Positions 1 through 6,856 of a DNA stretch of 11,346 nucleotides are shown piece by piece. The position numbers and the translations under genes are program-made. The notes beneath the pieces were generated by a model. It was not told where the DNA came from. It did not search any database and worked only from the letters and a program-made list of their open reading frames with translations. The stretch comes from Sphingomonadales bacterium. Lineage in GTDB: Bacteria; Pseudomonadota; Alphaproteobacteria; Sphingomonadales; Sphingomonadaceae. Each line of letters begins with the position of its first letter. The first letter of the stretch is position 1. The DNA is taken from NCBI GenBank assembly GCA_028868335.1, contig JAGWUU010000076.1:1-11346 (forward strand), given 5' to 3'.

Positions 1-626
1 TCGGACGAATCCTTGCGGCTCGCCGGCGGCTTGGCGTGCTTGACGCTGGAGAAGTGTTGCTTGAGCAGGGCAAGCAGGTCCGCATCCGTACCCCCCGCCA
101 GAACCTTGGCGACAAAGGCGCCGTTGGGCGCAAGGTGCTCGATCGCGAAATGGGCGGCAGTCTCGACAAGGCCCATGGTGCGCAGATGATCGGTCTGCTT
201 GTGGCCGACGGTATTGGCGGCCATGTCGGAGATCACCAGGTCCGGCGGGCCGTCAAGCGCCTCGGCAAGCGCCGCCGGAGCGTCATCGGCCATGAAGTCC
301 ATCTGGAAGATCGTCACCCCTTCGATCGGATCGGTGGGCAGGAGGTCTATGCCGACGACGGCCGCCCTGGGGTTGCGCTGGCGTACAACCTGGCTCCACC
401 CGCCCGGAGCAATACCCAGGTCGACTACCCTGTGGGCCTGTTTCACAAGGCCGTATTTGTCGTCCAGTTCGATCAGCTTGAATGCCGCGCGACTGCGCCA
501 GCCCTGGGCCTTGGCCAGCTTGACGTAGGGGTCGTTAAGCTGCCGGGTCAGCCACTTGGCCGAACTGGGCGTGCGCTTCCGGGCGGTGCGGAGCCGCTCG
601 CCGGGATTGCGGCCAGACCGGCTCAT
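1..626 (-). CDS. rlmE: 23S rRNA (uridine-2'-O-)methyltransferase RlmE/FtsJ, 3' end cut by window
   Basis: RlmE uses SAM to methylate the 2'-O of a uridine in the 23S rRNA A-loop (U2552 in E. coli), a late step of 50S assembly in the cytoplasm. The reading frame stays open from the ATG at 626 to the window edge, giving 208 residues. The SAM-binding motif DLGIAPGGW is at about 69-77. Three residues of the family's K-D-K-E catalytic set are visible: K50 in SRAAFKL, D134 in DLVISDMAAN and K174 in GAFVAKVLAGG. The PPASRKDSS segment at the edge is where the C-terminal part begins; the final catalytic Glu and roughly 15 residues should lie outside. An AGGGA ribosome binding site sits 6 bases before the start. 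The start overlaps the ppx stop as ATGA, so the two are co-transcribed and probably translationally coupled. Family call is very sure. Confidence 0.95.
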   Translation of the reverse strand, partial: MSRSGRNPGERLRTARKRTPSSAKWLTRQLNDPYVKLAKAQGWRSRAAFKLIELDDKYGLVKQAHRVVDLGIAPGGWSQVVRQRNPRAAVVGIDLLPTDPIEGVTIFQMDFMADDAPAALAEALDGPPDLVISDMAANTVGHKQTDHLRTMGLVETAAHFAIEHLAPNGAFVAKVLAGGTDADLLALLKQHFSSVKHAKPPASRKDSS

Positions 627-1840
627 GACCGTTCCCTGCGCGCCTGGCGCAAGGCTGCGCGGCTGCGTTCGGCGGCGCCGCCTGCCGCCATCAGGCTGCG
701 CAGGATGCCTTCGCGGATGCCGCGGTCGGCCACCCCCAGCCGGTCGGCGGGCCAGATGTCGAGGATTGTCTCGAGGATCGCGCAGCCCGCCACCACCAGG
801 TCCGAGCGTTCGCGCCCGATGCAGGCCTGGCCGCGCCGGTGGTGCGGCGCCATGCCTGCCAGCTTCACGGCGATCTCGCGCATCGTCTCGGCAGGAACGA
901 TCAGCCCGTCCACCGCCCGGCGATCATACTGGGGCAGGTCGAGGTGAACGCTGGCGAGGGTCGTTACGGTTCCGCTGGTGCCCAGCAGGCGCAGCGCCCG
1001 GCCACGTTCGCGCTCGGCCTCGATCCGTTCCCATGCGCGCACGGTAAACGGGGCGAGGCTGTCGCGAACCAGTTCGCGCATCCGCAAATACCGGGCGGTG
1101 CGACCGGCATCGTCGTCTGGCTCGGGGCCGCAGGTTTCGGTCAGCGAGACGACGCCCCAGGGGACGCTCTGCCAGTCGTGGATTCGCGGAATCTCTCCGC
1201 ACACGCTTTCGACCAGCACCATCTCGGTCGATCCGCCGCCAATGTCGAAGATCATCGCCGGACCATCTCCCTGCTCAAGCAGCAGGTGGCAACCGAGCAC
1301 GGCCAGCCGCGCCTCTTCCTTGGCGCTGATGATGTCGAGCGCGATGCCGGTTTCACGGCGGACACGTTCGATGAAGTCGGCACCATTGCTGGCGCGGCGG
1401 CACGCCTCGGTCGCGACCGAGCGGGCGAGGTGGACGTTGCGACGGCGCAGCTTGTCGGCGCAGACCGTCAACGCACCCAGCGCCCGATCCATCGCCGTCT
1501 CGCTCAGTTCGCCGGACTGGGCCAGGCCCTCACCCAGGCGGACGACGCGGCTGAAAGCATCGATCACGATGAAGTGTTCGCCCTGCGGACGGGCGATCAG
1601 AAGGCGGCAATTGTTGGTGCCGAGGTCAATCGCGGCAAAGGCCTGGCGATGAAACGGAGGGTTGCCCCACGCCACGCCGGATGAGCCGGGGCGTGACGCC
1701 AGATTGCTGCTCGGGCCGTCCGGGCGGGAAAAGGGGGTGTCGGGATTCCGATCGCCTGACGCCGCATTGCGTCCATTCGGCTGTTCGTCCTGCCCGCTCC
1801 GGTCCTCCTCGCGCATGGTCGGCGGAAGATTGTCCGCCAT
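623..1840 (-). CDS. ppx: Ppx/GppA family exopolyphosphatase, short form with N-terminal extension
   Basis: Proteins of this ASKHA-fold family hydrolyse terminal phosphate from polyphosphate (Ppx) and/or convert pppGpp to ppGpp (GppA); sequence alone does not decide which. Of 405 residues, the catalytic domain starts near residue 68. It has the phosphate-1 loop AAIDLGTNNCRLLIA (69-83), the expected catalytic Glu (E145 in VATEACRRA) and the phosphate-2 loop DIGGGSTE (199-206). About 66 residues before the domain are rich in Pro, Ser, Asn, Arg and Asp and look disordered. After the catalytic domain there is no room for the C-terminal HD-like domains of the roughly 500-residue E. coli Ppx, so this is the short two-lobe form. 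The ATG at 1840 is the first in frame but lacks a clear Shine-Dalgarno; the ATG at 1816 (M9) is an alternative with no better site. Its stop overlaps the rlmE start. Confidence 0.92.
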   Translation of the reverse strand: MADNLPPTMREEDRSGQDEQPNGRNAASGDRNPDTPFSRPDGPSSNLASRPGSSGVAWGNPPFHRQAFAAIDLGTNNCRLLIARPQGEHFIVIDAFSRVVRLGEGLAQSGELSETAMDRALGALTVCADKLRRRNVHLARSVATEACRRASNGADFIERVRRETGIALDIISAKEEARLAVLGCHLLLEQGDGPAMIFDIGGGSTEMVLVESVCGEIPRIHDWQSVPWGVVSLTETCGPEPDDDAGRTARYLRMRELVRDSLAPFTVRAWERIEAERERGRALRLLGTSGTVTTLASVHLDLPQYDRRAVDGLIVPAETMREIAVKLAGMAPHHRRGQACIGRERSDLVVAGCAILETILDIWPADRLGVADRGIREGILRSLMAAGGAAERSRAALRQARRERS

Positions 1841-1942
1841 GATATGTGCACTCGTTATCGTTTTCCCGCCAAGCGTGGCGAGTACCTGGCGACGATCGTA
1901 GCGAGGCTGCGCCTGCGGGGCAAGGGCAGGCTCGCGATATGC

Positions 1943-1971
1943 TTGACGCGGACGGCCCTGACGCCTAGAGG
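1943..1971 (+). promoter_or_regulatory. Possible sigma-70 type promoter of the tRNA-Gln gene
   Basis: TTGACG at 1943-1948 is followed after 17 bases by TAGAGG at 1966-1971, a weak -10. This would start transcription about 5 bases before the tRNA, matching a short tRNA leader. The -35 is good and the -10 is poor, so this is a moderate inference. The rest of the 142-base gap between the ppx start and the tRNA shows no gene. Confidence 0.4.
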
Positions 1972-1982
1972 CACGCGCCTGT

Positions 1983-2056
1983 TGCCCGATCCTCTAATGG
2001 TAAGAGAGCGGACTCTGACTCCGTCAATCAAGGTTCGAATCCTTGTCGGGCATCCA
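1983..2056 (+). tRNA. tRNA-Gln (anticodon CUG), CCA encoded
   Basis: A full cloverleaf can be folded by hand. The acceptor stem is TGCCCGA (1983-1989) with TCGGGCA (2046-2052); its first pair is U1-A72, typical of bacterial tRNA-Gln. The D arm pairs CTCT (1992-1995) with AGAG (2003-2006) around a loop containing GG. The anticodon stem GCGGA/TCCGT (one G-U pair) holds the loop CTCTGAC with anticodon CTG at 2015-2017, reading CAG codons. The variable region has 4 bases. The T stem CAAGG/CCTTG holds TTCGAAT. The discriminator T2053 is followed by an encoded CCA (2054-2056). The gene lies between ppx and the catabolic cluster, on the opposite strand to both neighbours. Confidence 0.96.
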
Positions 2057-2065
2057 ATTCTTGCA

Positions 2066-2088
2066 GCCCTATTGCGAATGCGATGGGC
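2066..2088. other. Hairpin between tRNA-Gln and the convergent crotonase gene
   Basis: GCCC (2066-2069) pairs with GGGC (2085-2088), and ATTGC (2071-2075) pairs with GCGAT (2080-2084, one G-T pair) around a GAAT loop, with a single bulged T. It lies just after the tRNA and contains the crotonase stop codon, so it could end transcription from either side. No T-run follows on either strand, so it is not a classic intrinsic terminator. Confidence 0.35.
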
Positions 2089-2851
2089 GCGCGCCGGCTA
2101 GAAAACCTTCGAACACCATTGCGCCGGAATGGTTCAATTCGCCGAACGCTTCGAGCATGGCTTCATGTTCGGCGCGCCAGCCTTCCTCGATCGACGCGCC
2201 CTGACTGGCGTTCACCAGCGCCTTGATCGCCATCACCCCGTCCGGCTGCTTTCCGGCAATCTCGCTCGCCAGTGCGATCGCCGAATCGAGCAATGTCGCG
2301 TCTGTCGTGATCCGGTTGAACAGCCCGATCCGGTATCCTTCCTCCGACGATACGGCCCGCCCGGTCATCAGGATGTCCTTCGCCGCTGCGGTCCCGACCA
2401 GGCGGGGCAGCGACCAGGTGGCGTTGGCGCTGCCGTAATTGATTGCCGTCACCTTGAAGGTCGCCCGTTCGCTGGCGATCCGCAGGTCGCAGGCAGCCGC
2501 GATCAGCGCGCCCGCGCCATAGGCCAGGCCGTTGAGCGCCGCGATGATGGGCAAGCGGTGTTGTGCGATGTGCAGCGTCAGGGGATCGCGCCGGCCGAAG
2601 GCATCGCGCATTGCGGCGGCATCGAACCGGGCCATCTCGCGAATGTCGAAACCGGCGCTGAATGCCTTTTCCCCCGCGCCGGTCAGGACCAGGCAACGCA
2701 CCGCCGGATCGGCCTCGGCTGCATCAAGCTGGAGCAGCAACTCGTCCGCCATTGCCATGTCGATGGCATTGTGTGCTTCGGGTCGGTTGAACGTGATCAT
2801 CCGCACGCCATCGGCGGGATTCGAGACGAGTATCCTTTGCTCGATGTTCAT
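2069..2851 (-). CDS. Crotonase-fold (enoyl-CoA hydratase/isomerase family) protein lacking both hydratase glutamates
   Basis: A 260-residue member of the enoyl-CoA hydratase/isomerase superfamily, of usual length, cytoplasmic and acting on CoA thioesters. Oxyanion-hole regions are conserved: FSAGFDIREM (64-73) and NGLAYGAGAL (107-116), then CDLRIASERATF (121-132). The stretch from N107 to G140 aligns without gaps to rat mitochondrial hydratase as I recall it. The two catalytic Glu positions (rat E144 and E164) are then L116 and A136. Classical syn-hydration is therefore unlikely. Isomerase, hydrolase, C-C bond cleavage or another crotonase reaction is more likely, and the substrate is unknown. 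The start at 2851 has a GAAAGG site 8 bases upstream. The gene diverges from the aldehyde dehydrogenase and shares its control region. Family is sure, exact reaction open. Confidence 0.9.
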   Translation of the reverse strand: MNIEQRILVSNPADGVRMITFNRPEAHNAIDMAMADELLLQLDAAEADPAVRCLVLTGAGEKAFSAGFDIREMARFDAAAMRDAFGRRDPLTLHIAQHRLPIIAALNGLAYGAGALIAAACDLRIASERATFKVTAINYGSANATWSLPRLVGTAAAKDILMTGRAVSSEEGYRIGLFNRITTDATLLDSAIALASEIAGKQPDGVMAIKALVNASQGASIEEGWRAEHEAMLEAFGELNHSGAMVFEGFLAGARPSHSQ

Positions 2852-2878
2852 TGCCAGCGCCTTTCAGCGGAATAAGGC

Positions 2879-2923
2879 TTGCCTTCCATTATCTATAATA
2901 CGTAGATATAGGGTCTGATACAA
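2879..2923. promoter_or_regulatory. Divergent promoter region with inverted repeat, between crotonase and aldehyde dehydrogenase genes
   Basis: This AT-rich patch in GC-rich DNA holds the inverted repeat TATCTA-N7-TAGATA (2890-2908, perfect 6-base arms). A minus-strand promoter for the crotonase is visible as TTGTAT (2923-2918), 17 bases, then TATTAT (2900-2895). A plus-strand promoter for the dehydrogenase could be TTGCCT (2879-2884), 18 bases, then TAGATA (2903-2908). A perfect TATAAT at 2894-2899 also exists but lacks a good -35. The repeat covers both predicted -10 regions, so a dimeric repressor bound there would block both genes. The TetR protein at 4945-5595 is the obvious candidate; that link is inferred. 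Confidence 0.55.
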
Positions 2924-2942
2924 GGATTCTTGGAGAGGAATC

Positions 2943-4421
2943 ATGACTACCGACGTGATCGTTGCCCATCCCGATCGTCTCTACATTGGCGGCCAATGGA
3001 CCCCTGCCGCGCCGGGTGAACGGCTGAAGCTGGTCAATCCCGCGACCGAAGCGGAGTTCGGCTCGGTCGTCCAGGCCGGAGCGGCGGACGTCGAACGGGC
3101 CGTTGCGGCGGCGCGCGAAGCTTTCGATCGTGGACCCTGGCCACGGATGAAGCCGGCCGAGCGGGCAGCGCTGATGCGGGCGCTTGGCACCGAACTTGAA
3201 GCGCGCGGCGCCGAACTGGAAGCGGCCTGGATCGGGCAGGTCGGGGTGCCGGTGGGAATGGCGAGGGGTGTCGGCATGGGGGCCGGGGCGCTGCTGGGCT
3301 ACTACGCGGCGCTGGCGGAAGGAACGGCCTGGGAAGATGTACGGCCCTCGGCGGGTTTCCAGTCGAAGGTTGCCGTCGTCGTCAAGGAGCCGGTGGGGGT
3401 CGTCGCCGCGATCAATCCGTGGAATGGCCCGCTGATCGGCATGCTGATGAAGGTGGCGCCCGCACTGGCGGCGGGCTGCACCATCGTCATGAAGCCTGCC
3501 CCCGAAACGCCCTTGGACGCCTACCTGATAGCCGAGGCTGCGGAAGCAGTCGGCTTGCCCGCTGGCGTGATCAACCTGTTGCCCGCCGACCGTGAGGCAT
3601 CCGATCTGCTCGTCCGGCATCCGGGTGTCGACAAGGTCGCCTTTACGGGATCGACCGCAGTGGGGCTTCACGTAGCGCAGATATGCGGGGCGCGGATGGC
3701 TCGTTACACGATGGAATTGGGAGGCAAGTCGGCCGCGATTCTCCTCGACGATTTCGATCCGGCCCACACCGGGCCGATGCTGGCTCCGCTCGTCACCCAA
3801 TTGTGCGGCCAGGCCTGCATCAACTACAGCCGGATCCTGGTGCCGCGCGTCCGCTACAAGGATCACGTCGACAGTCTGGCCTCCGCGATGGCGGCGATTA
3901 GCGTCGGGGATCCGTGGTCGGAGACAACGGCGATGGGGCCGCTGGCGATGGCGCGGCAGCTCAGCCGGGTGCGGGAATACATCGCCAAGGGACAGGCTGA
4001 AGGCGCGCGGCTCGCCACCGGAGGCGGCCGGCCGCAGGGCCTCGATCGCGGCTTCTTCATCCAGCCTACCGTATTCAGCGACGCAACCAACGACATGGTG
4101 ATCGCGCAAGAGGAAATTTTTGGCCCGGTAACGGCGATGATTCCCTACGATAGCGAGGACGAGGCTGTCGCGATCGCCAATGACAGCGGATTCGGCTTGA
4201 GCGGCGGCGTCTATACTAACGATACCGATCGCGCCTATGCGATCGCCCGGCGAATCCGCACCGGCCACTTCACCCAGAACGGGCGCGAGTTTGACCTGAC
4301 CAATCCGTTCGGCGGCTTCAAGAAATCGGGGGTTGGCCGCGAAGGCGGTCCCGAGGGCATGGAGGCCTATGTGGAGTTGAAGACGGTCTTTCTGCCCGAA
4401 GTGCCACGCGCGCTGGCCTAG
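2943..4421 (+). CDS. NAD(P)+-dependent aldehyde dehydrogenase
   Basis: A 492-residue member of the ALDH superfamily, which oxidises aldehydes to carboxylic acids with NAD(P)+ in the cytoplasm. Core motifs are present: INPWNGP with oxyanion Asn N161, KPAPETP with cofactor-binding K184, FTGSTAVG (234-241), ELGGKSA with general base E258, GQAC with nucleophile C292, EEIFGPV with E391, and NPFGGFKKSGVGREGG near the end. The usual Asn five residues before the catalytic Cys is L287, and an extra Cys (C288) lies four residues before it; both are unusual but do not remove catalytic residues. The start is fixed by a GGAGAGG site (2932-2938) 4 bases before the ATG. Here it probably makes the acid that the CoA-transferase or another activating enzyme loads onto CoA. 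The aldehyde cannot be named. It converges on the GFA gene across 122 bases with no gene. Confidence 0.95.
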   Translation: MTTDVIVAHPDRLYIGGQWTPAAPGERLKLVNPATEAEFGSVVQAGAADVERAVAAAREAFDRGPWPRMKPAERAALMRALGTELEARGAELEAAWIGQVGVPVGMARGVGMGAGALLGYYAALAEGTAWEDVRPSAGFQSKVAVVVKEPVGVVAAINPWNGPLIGMLMKVAPALAAGCTIVMKPAPETPLDAYLIAEAAEAVGLPAGVINLLPADREASDLLVRHPGVDKVAFTGSTAVGLHVAQICGARMARYTMELGGKSAAILLDDFDPAHTGPMLAPLVTQLCGQACINYSRILVPRVRYKDHVDSLASAMAAISVGDPWSETTAMGPLAMARQLSRVREYIAKGQAEGARLATGGGRPQGLDRGFFIQPTVFSDATNDMVIAQEEIFGPVTAMIPYDSEDEAVAIANDSGFGLSGGVYTNDTDRAYAIARRIRTGHFTQNGREFDLTNPFGGFKKSGVGREGGPEGMEAYVELKTVFLPEVPRALA

Positions 4422-4543
4422 CGGCCAACCCTGATCCTCAGCGAATCCCCGTTCGCATCGAGCGAGCCGGGATGTCGCGCGATGACGCCTCGACTTCGCT
4501 TGGCGCGAATGGGATCGCGTGGAATTTGAACTGGTTGAGGGGG

Positions 4544-4948
4544 CTAACCCGCGTTTTCCTCGAAGGTCCGCTGCCCCTCCGGCAGCCCTACCCATGGCAT
4601 CTTGGTCGAGGTCCAGATGCTGACCCCCGGAACGAAGGGGGTGGGATCGTCAAGCGTACCGGCCTTCACGATCGTCATGCCGGTGCCGCCCGAGAGGTCG
4701 GAGAAGATCGGCGATCCGCAGGTGCCACAGAACCGGCGATAGACCGGGTTGCCCGAACGGGTGTCGGTATCGACATAGGTTGCAAGTTCGCCCTCGGTCG
4801 TCACATCGGCCTGGCGAACCATCAGGTTGACCGAAAAGGCGCTGCCCGATTGGCGCTGGCAGTTGCGACAATGGCATTGGGCGACGATCACGGGTTTCCC
4901 GGCAACCCGATAGCGCACCGCGCCGCAGTTACAGCGTCCTTCGATCAT
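4544..4948 (-). CDS. GFA/CENP-V family zinc protein
   Basis: A 134-residue protein with the complete cysteine pattern of the GFA family: CNCGAVRY (C6, C8), CHCRNCQ (C25, C27, C30) and FCGTCGSPI (C74, C77). These bind two zinc ions in known members. The family is named after a glutathione-dependent formaldehyde-activating enzyme, but most members have no proven reaction, and the formaldehyde role is disputed even for the founder. It is the last gene of a minus-strand set: its ATG overlaps the tetR stop as ATGA, and an AAGGAA site sits 7 bases upstream inside tetR. Co-transcription with an acyl-CoA dehydrogenase and a regulator suggests a helper role in the pathway, perhaps thiol or aldehyde related, but that is a guess. 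Confidence 0.9.
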   Translation of the reverse strand: MIEGRCNCGAVRYRVAGKPVIVAQCHCRNCQRQSGSAFSVNLMVRQADVTTEGELATYVDTDTRSGNPVYRRFCGTCGSPIFSDLSGGTGMTIVKAGTLDDPTPFVPGVSIWTSTKMPWVGLPEGQRTFEENAG

Positions 4949-5595
4949 GATCCGGTTCCTTCGCTTCCGTAACGGGCGGCGAACCCGTCGAACAGCAGTT
5001 CGATCGTTTCAACGAACAGGGCCTCGTCGCTGGGCCCGGCCTGGAGCGCCGCCGCGAGGCGCGGATAGCGCCCGGTATCGAACGCGGGCATCGCCGGCAC
5101 ATGATGAGCCTCGGCCGCCGCGGCGAACAGCGAGGCGCCGTAGGTCAGTTTTTCCAGCGCTTCGAGAATCGCGACCTGGTGCCGTGGCGGATAGGGGCAT
5201 TCCGACAGCGTCGATTCATAGGCGCCGAGCATCAGGCTGCGCGGGAAATAGCGCAACATCAGCGGTGCCGCCTCGGGATGACGCAGGATCATCCGGCGGG
5301 TTGCCACCGCCAGCGCAATCGCCCGCTCCTTCCAGCCCGTGCCGAGTTCGACGTTCTGGCCGACTTCGCGCAGCAGCGTCCGGGCGACGAGTTGCAGAAG
5401 CTCGTCCTTGTCCTTGAAGTGGTAGTAGAGCGAAGGCGCGGTGACCGACATCGCCCGGGCGACAGCCTGGACGCTCAGCGCATCGATCCCCTCGCGGTCA
5501 AGCAGGTCGATCGCCGCCTTCACCGCCGCCTCGCGCGTGATAAGGGGCTTGAGGGGGCGGCCCGGCTTGGTCTTGGTTGCTGATCGTGCGCCCAT
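4945..5595 (-). CDS. TetR/AcrR family transcriptional regulator
   Basis: A 216-residue TetR-type repressor. The N-terminal DNA-binding domain is clear: helix-turn-helix at about 40-60 (ALSVQAVARAMSVTAPSLYYHF), followed by KDKDELL. The C-terminal part, alanine- and leucine-rich helices, is the ligand and dimer domain and resembles the TetR-class C-terminal fold more than the FadR type. An open frame reaches up to 5826, but the start at 5595 is chosen because AAGGA lies 7 bases before it and the domain starts soon after. It begins 10 bases after the acyl-CoA dehydrogenase stop and ends in a 4-base overlap with the GFA gene, so it sits inside that operon and is probably autoregulated. Likely ligand: a pathway acyl-CoA or free acid (inference). 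Likely targets: the two intergenic control regions of the cluster. Confidence 0.93.
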   Translation of the reverse strand: MGARSATKTKPGRPLKPLITREAAVKAAIDLLDREGIDALSVQAVARAMSVTAPSLYYHFKDKDELLQLVARTLLREVGQNVELGTGWKERAIALAVATRRMILRHPEAAPLMLRYFPRSLMLGAYESTLSECPYPPRHQVAILEALEKLTYGASLFAAAAEAHHVPAMPAFDTGRYPRLAAALQAGPSDEALFVETIELLFDGFAARYGSEGTGS

Positions 5596-5605
5596 TGTAG
5601 GTTCC

Positions 5606-6820
5606 TTAAAGTCCCAGTCCCGCCTTGGCGATGATGTTGCGCTGGATTTCGTTCGACCCGGCATAGATCGACCCGGCGCGATCGTTGAAGTATTTGAGTG
5701 GGGCGACCGCCGCCGCGCGCGGGCCCAGCACCGTTCCCGGCGCATGCGGGATGACGTTCGGCCCGCCGGCCATTCCGGCCTGGGGTTGGAACGCCGTGCC
5801 ATATGGCCCGGCTGCTTCAACCCCAAGCTCGGTGATGTGCTGGCTCAGTTCGGTGCCGAGGATCTTCATGACCGAGCCTGACAGACCCGGACGGCCACCC
5901 TTCGCGGCTTCGGCGAGGGCCTTGAATTCATGGACCTCAAGCACGTCGATCCGCGCCTGGGCCGCGCCCAGCTTTGCCTGGAACAACGGATCGTCGGCCA
6001 GCGGACGCATCCCTTCGCGCGCCAGTTCGCGCACCCGGGCAAGGCGTACCTGCAGTTCGGGCGCATAGGCGCTGCCGCCACGTTCGAACTCGAGCAGGTA
6101 TTTCGCGACGGTCCAGCCATCGTCGATCGTGCCGACCACGTTTGCCACCGGCACGCGGACGTTGTCGAAGAAGATCTGGTTCTGGATATGCTCGCCCGAT
6201 GTCATGATGATCGGGGTGACGGTGATGCCGGGTGTGTCCATCGGGATCAGCAGGAAGGTGATCCCCACCTGTGGGCGGTCGAACTGGCCGGTGCGAACCA
6301 GGCAGAATATCCAGTTGGCCACATTGGCATGCGTGGTCCAGATCTTGGTGCCGTTGCAAACGAAGTGGTCCCCGTCGCGCCGCGCGCTCATCTTGAGCGG
6401 GGCAAGGTCGCTCCCGGCATGGGGCTCGGAGTAGCCCTGGCACCAGAAATGCTCCCCGCTGAGCATCCGGGGCAGGTAGGTGCACTTCTGCTCTTCGGAG
6501 CCATGCCCAAGCAGGGCAGGGCCGCACATCGAAATGCCCATCGGGGAAACAGGAGGCGCGCCCGCCAGAACCCGCTCGCGCGCGAAAATGTAGCGCTGGG
6601 TGACAGACCACTCCGCACCGCCATATTTCCTCGGCCAGGCCGGAGCGACCCAGCCGCGCGCGTGGAGCTTGCGCTGCCATTCCATCGACAGGTCGTGGTC
6701 AGCATATACGCTGGTCATCCAGCGTCCTGCCTCACGCAATTCGGGTGTCAGCTCGCTGGCGAGGAATTCGCGCACCTCGTCGGCGAAGCGGAGGTCATCG
6801 GCGGTCCAGTCCATGTCCAT
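5606..6820 (-). CDS. Acyl-CoA dehydrogenase, FAD-motif subunit (probable alpha subunit of a heteromeric enzyme)
   Basis: A 404-residue acyl-CoA dehydrogenase (ACAD) that would introduce an alpha,beta double bond into an acyl-CoA and pass electrons to ETF. It has the flavin-binding motif WCQGYSEPHAGSDLA (126-140) and the following KIWTTHANVANW. At the position of the catalytic Glu of medium-chain dehydrogenase (E376) it has Ala (A387 in IYAGSN). It does have a Glu at the alternative catalytic position used by isovaleryl- and long-chain dehydrogenases (E246 in LLEFERG). It lacks the RxxFG motif that contacts the FAD pyrophosphate across the dimer. This pattern fits the larger subunit of the alpha2beta2 enzymes known from mycobacterial steroid side-chain degradation. 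The start at 6820 has no Shine-Dalgarno; ATG at 6814 is an alternative. It heads an operon with tetR and the GFA gene. Confidence 0.93.
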   Translation of the reverse strand: MDMDWTADDLRFADEVREFLASELTPELREAGRWMTSVYADHDLSMEWQRKLHARGWVAPAWPRKYGGAEWSVTQRYIFARERVLAGAPPVSPMGISMCGPALLGHGSEEQKCTYLPRMLSGEHFWCQGYSEPHAGSDLAPLKMSARRDGDHFVCNGTKIWTTHANVANWIFCLVRTGQFDRPQVGITFLLIPMDTPGITVTPIIMTSGEHIQNQIFFDNVRVPVANVVGTIDDGWTVAKYLLEFERGGSAYAPELQVRLARVRELAREGMRPLADDPLFQAKLGAAQARIDVLEVHEFKALAEAAKGGRPGLSGSVMKILGTELSQHITELGVEAAGPYGTAFQPQAGMAGGPNVIPHAPGTVLGPRAAAVAPLKYFNDRAGSIYAGSNEIQRNIIAKAGLGL

Positions 6821-6826
6821 GAGTGC

Positions 6827-6856
6827 AATTCAGCACCAGGGGGGTTGCGGTGTCAA
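6827..6856 (-). promoter_or_regulatory. Predicted promoter of the acyl-CoA dehydrogenase-tetR-GFA operon
   Basis: On the minus strand a perfect TTGACA (6856-6851) is followed after 18 bases by TGAATT (6832-6827, weak -10). Only 6 bases separate the -10 from the ATG at 6820. If this promoter is used, transcription would start at or next to the start codon, giving a leaderless mRNA. That agrees with the absence of a ribosome binding site. Confidence 0.45.

Noticed and set aside
36..1684. Long plus-strand open frames opposite rlmE and ppx
   Set aside because: They overlap clear, motif-complete minus-strand genes, and their translations show no recognisable family.
2029..2056. tRNA 3' end as an attachment site with a second copy in the window
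   Set aside because: No repeat of the T-arm and acceptor sequence was seen downstream; only short TTCGAA matches occur inside genes.
4414..4456. Hairpins TGGCC-TAGC-GGCCA (4414-4427) and GCGAA-N6-TTCGC (4441-4456) after the aldehyde dehydrogenase, considered as terminators
   Set aside because: Stems are only 5 bp and no T-run follows; such hairpins are expected by chance in GC-rich DNA. The 4422-4543 gap shows no gene.
2889..4595. 568-codon open frame on the minus strand opposite the aldehyde dehydrogenase
   Set aside because: It is the antisense shadow of a gene with strong GC third-position bias. Its translation is rich in Arg, His and Gly with no domain, while the plus strand encodes a full ALDH with every catalytic motif.
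5596..5826. Upstream extension of the tetR frame
   Set aside because: It runs over the 3' end of the acyl-CoA dehydrogenase gene and gives Arg/Ser-rich sequence. The start at 5595 has AAGGA at 7 bases and is followed at once by the DNA-binding domain.
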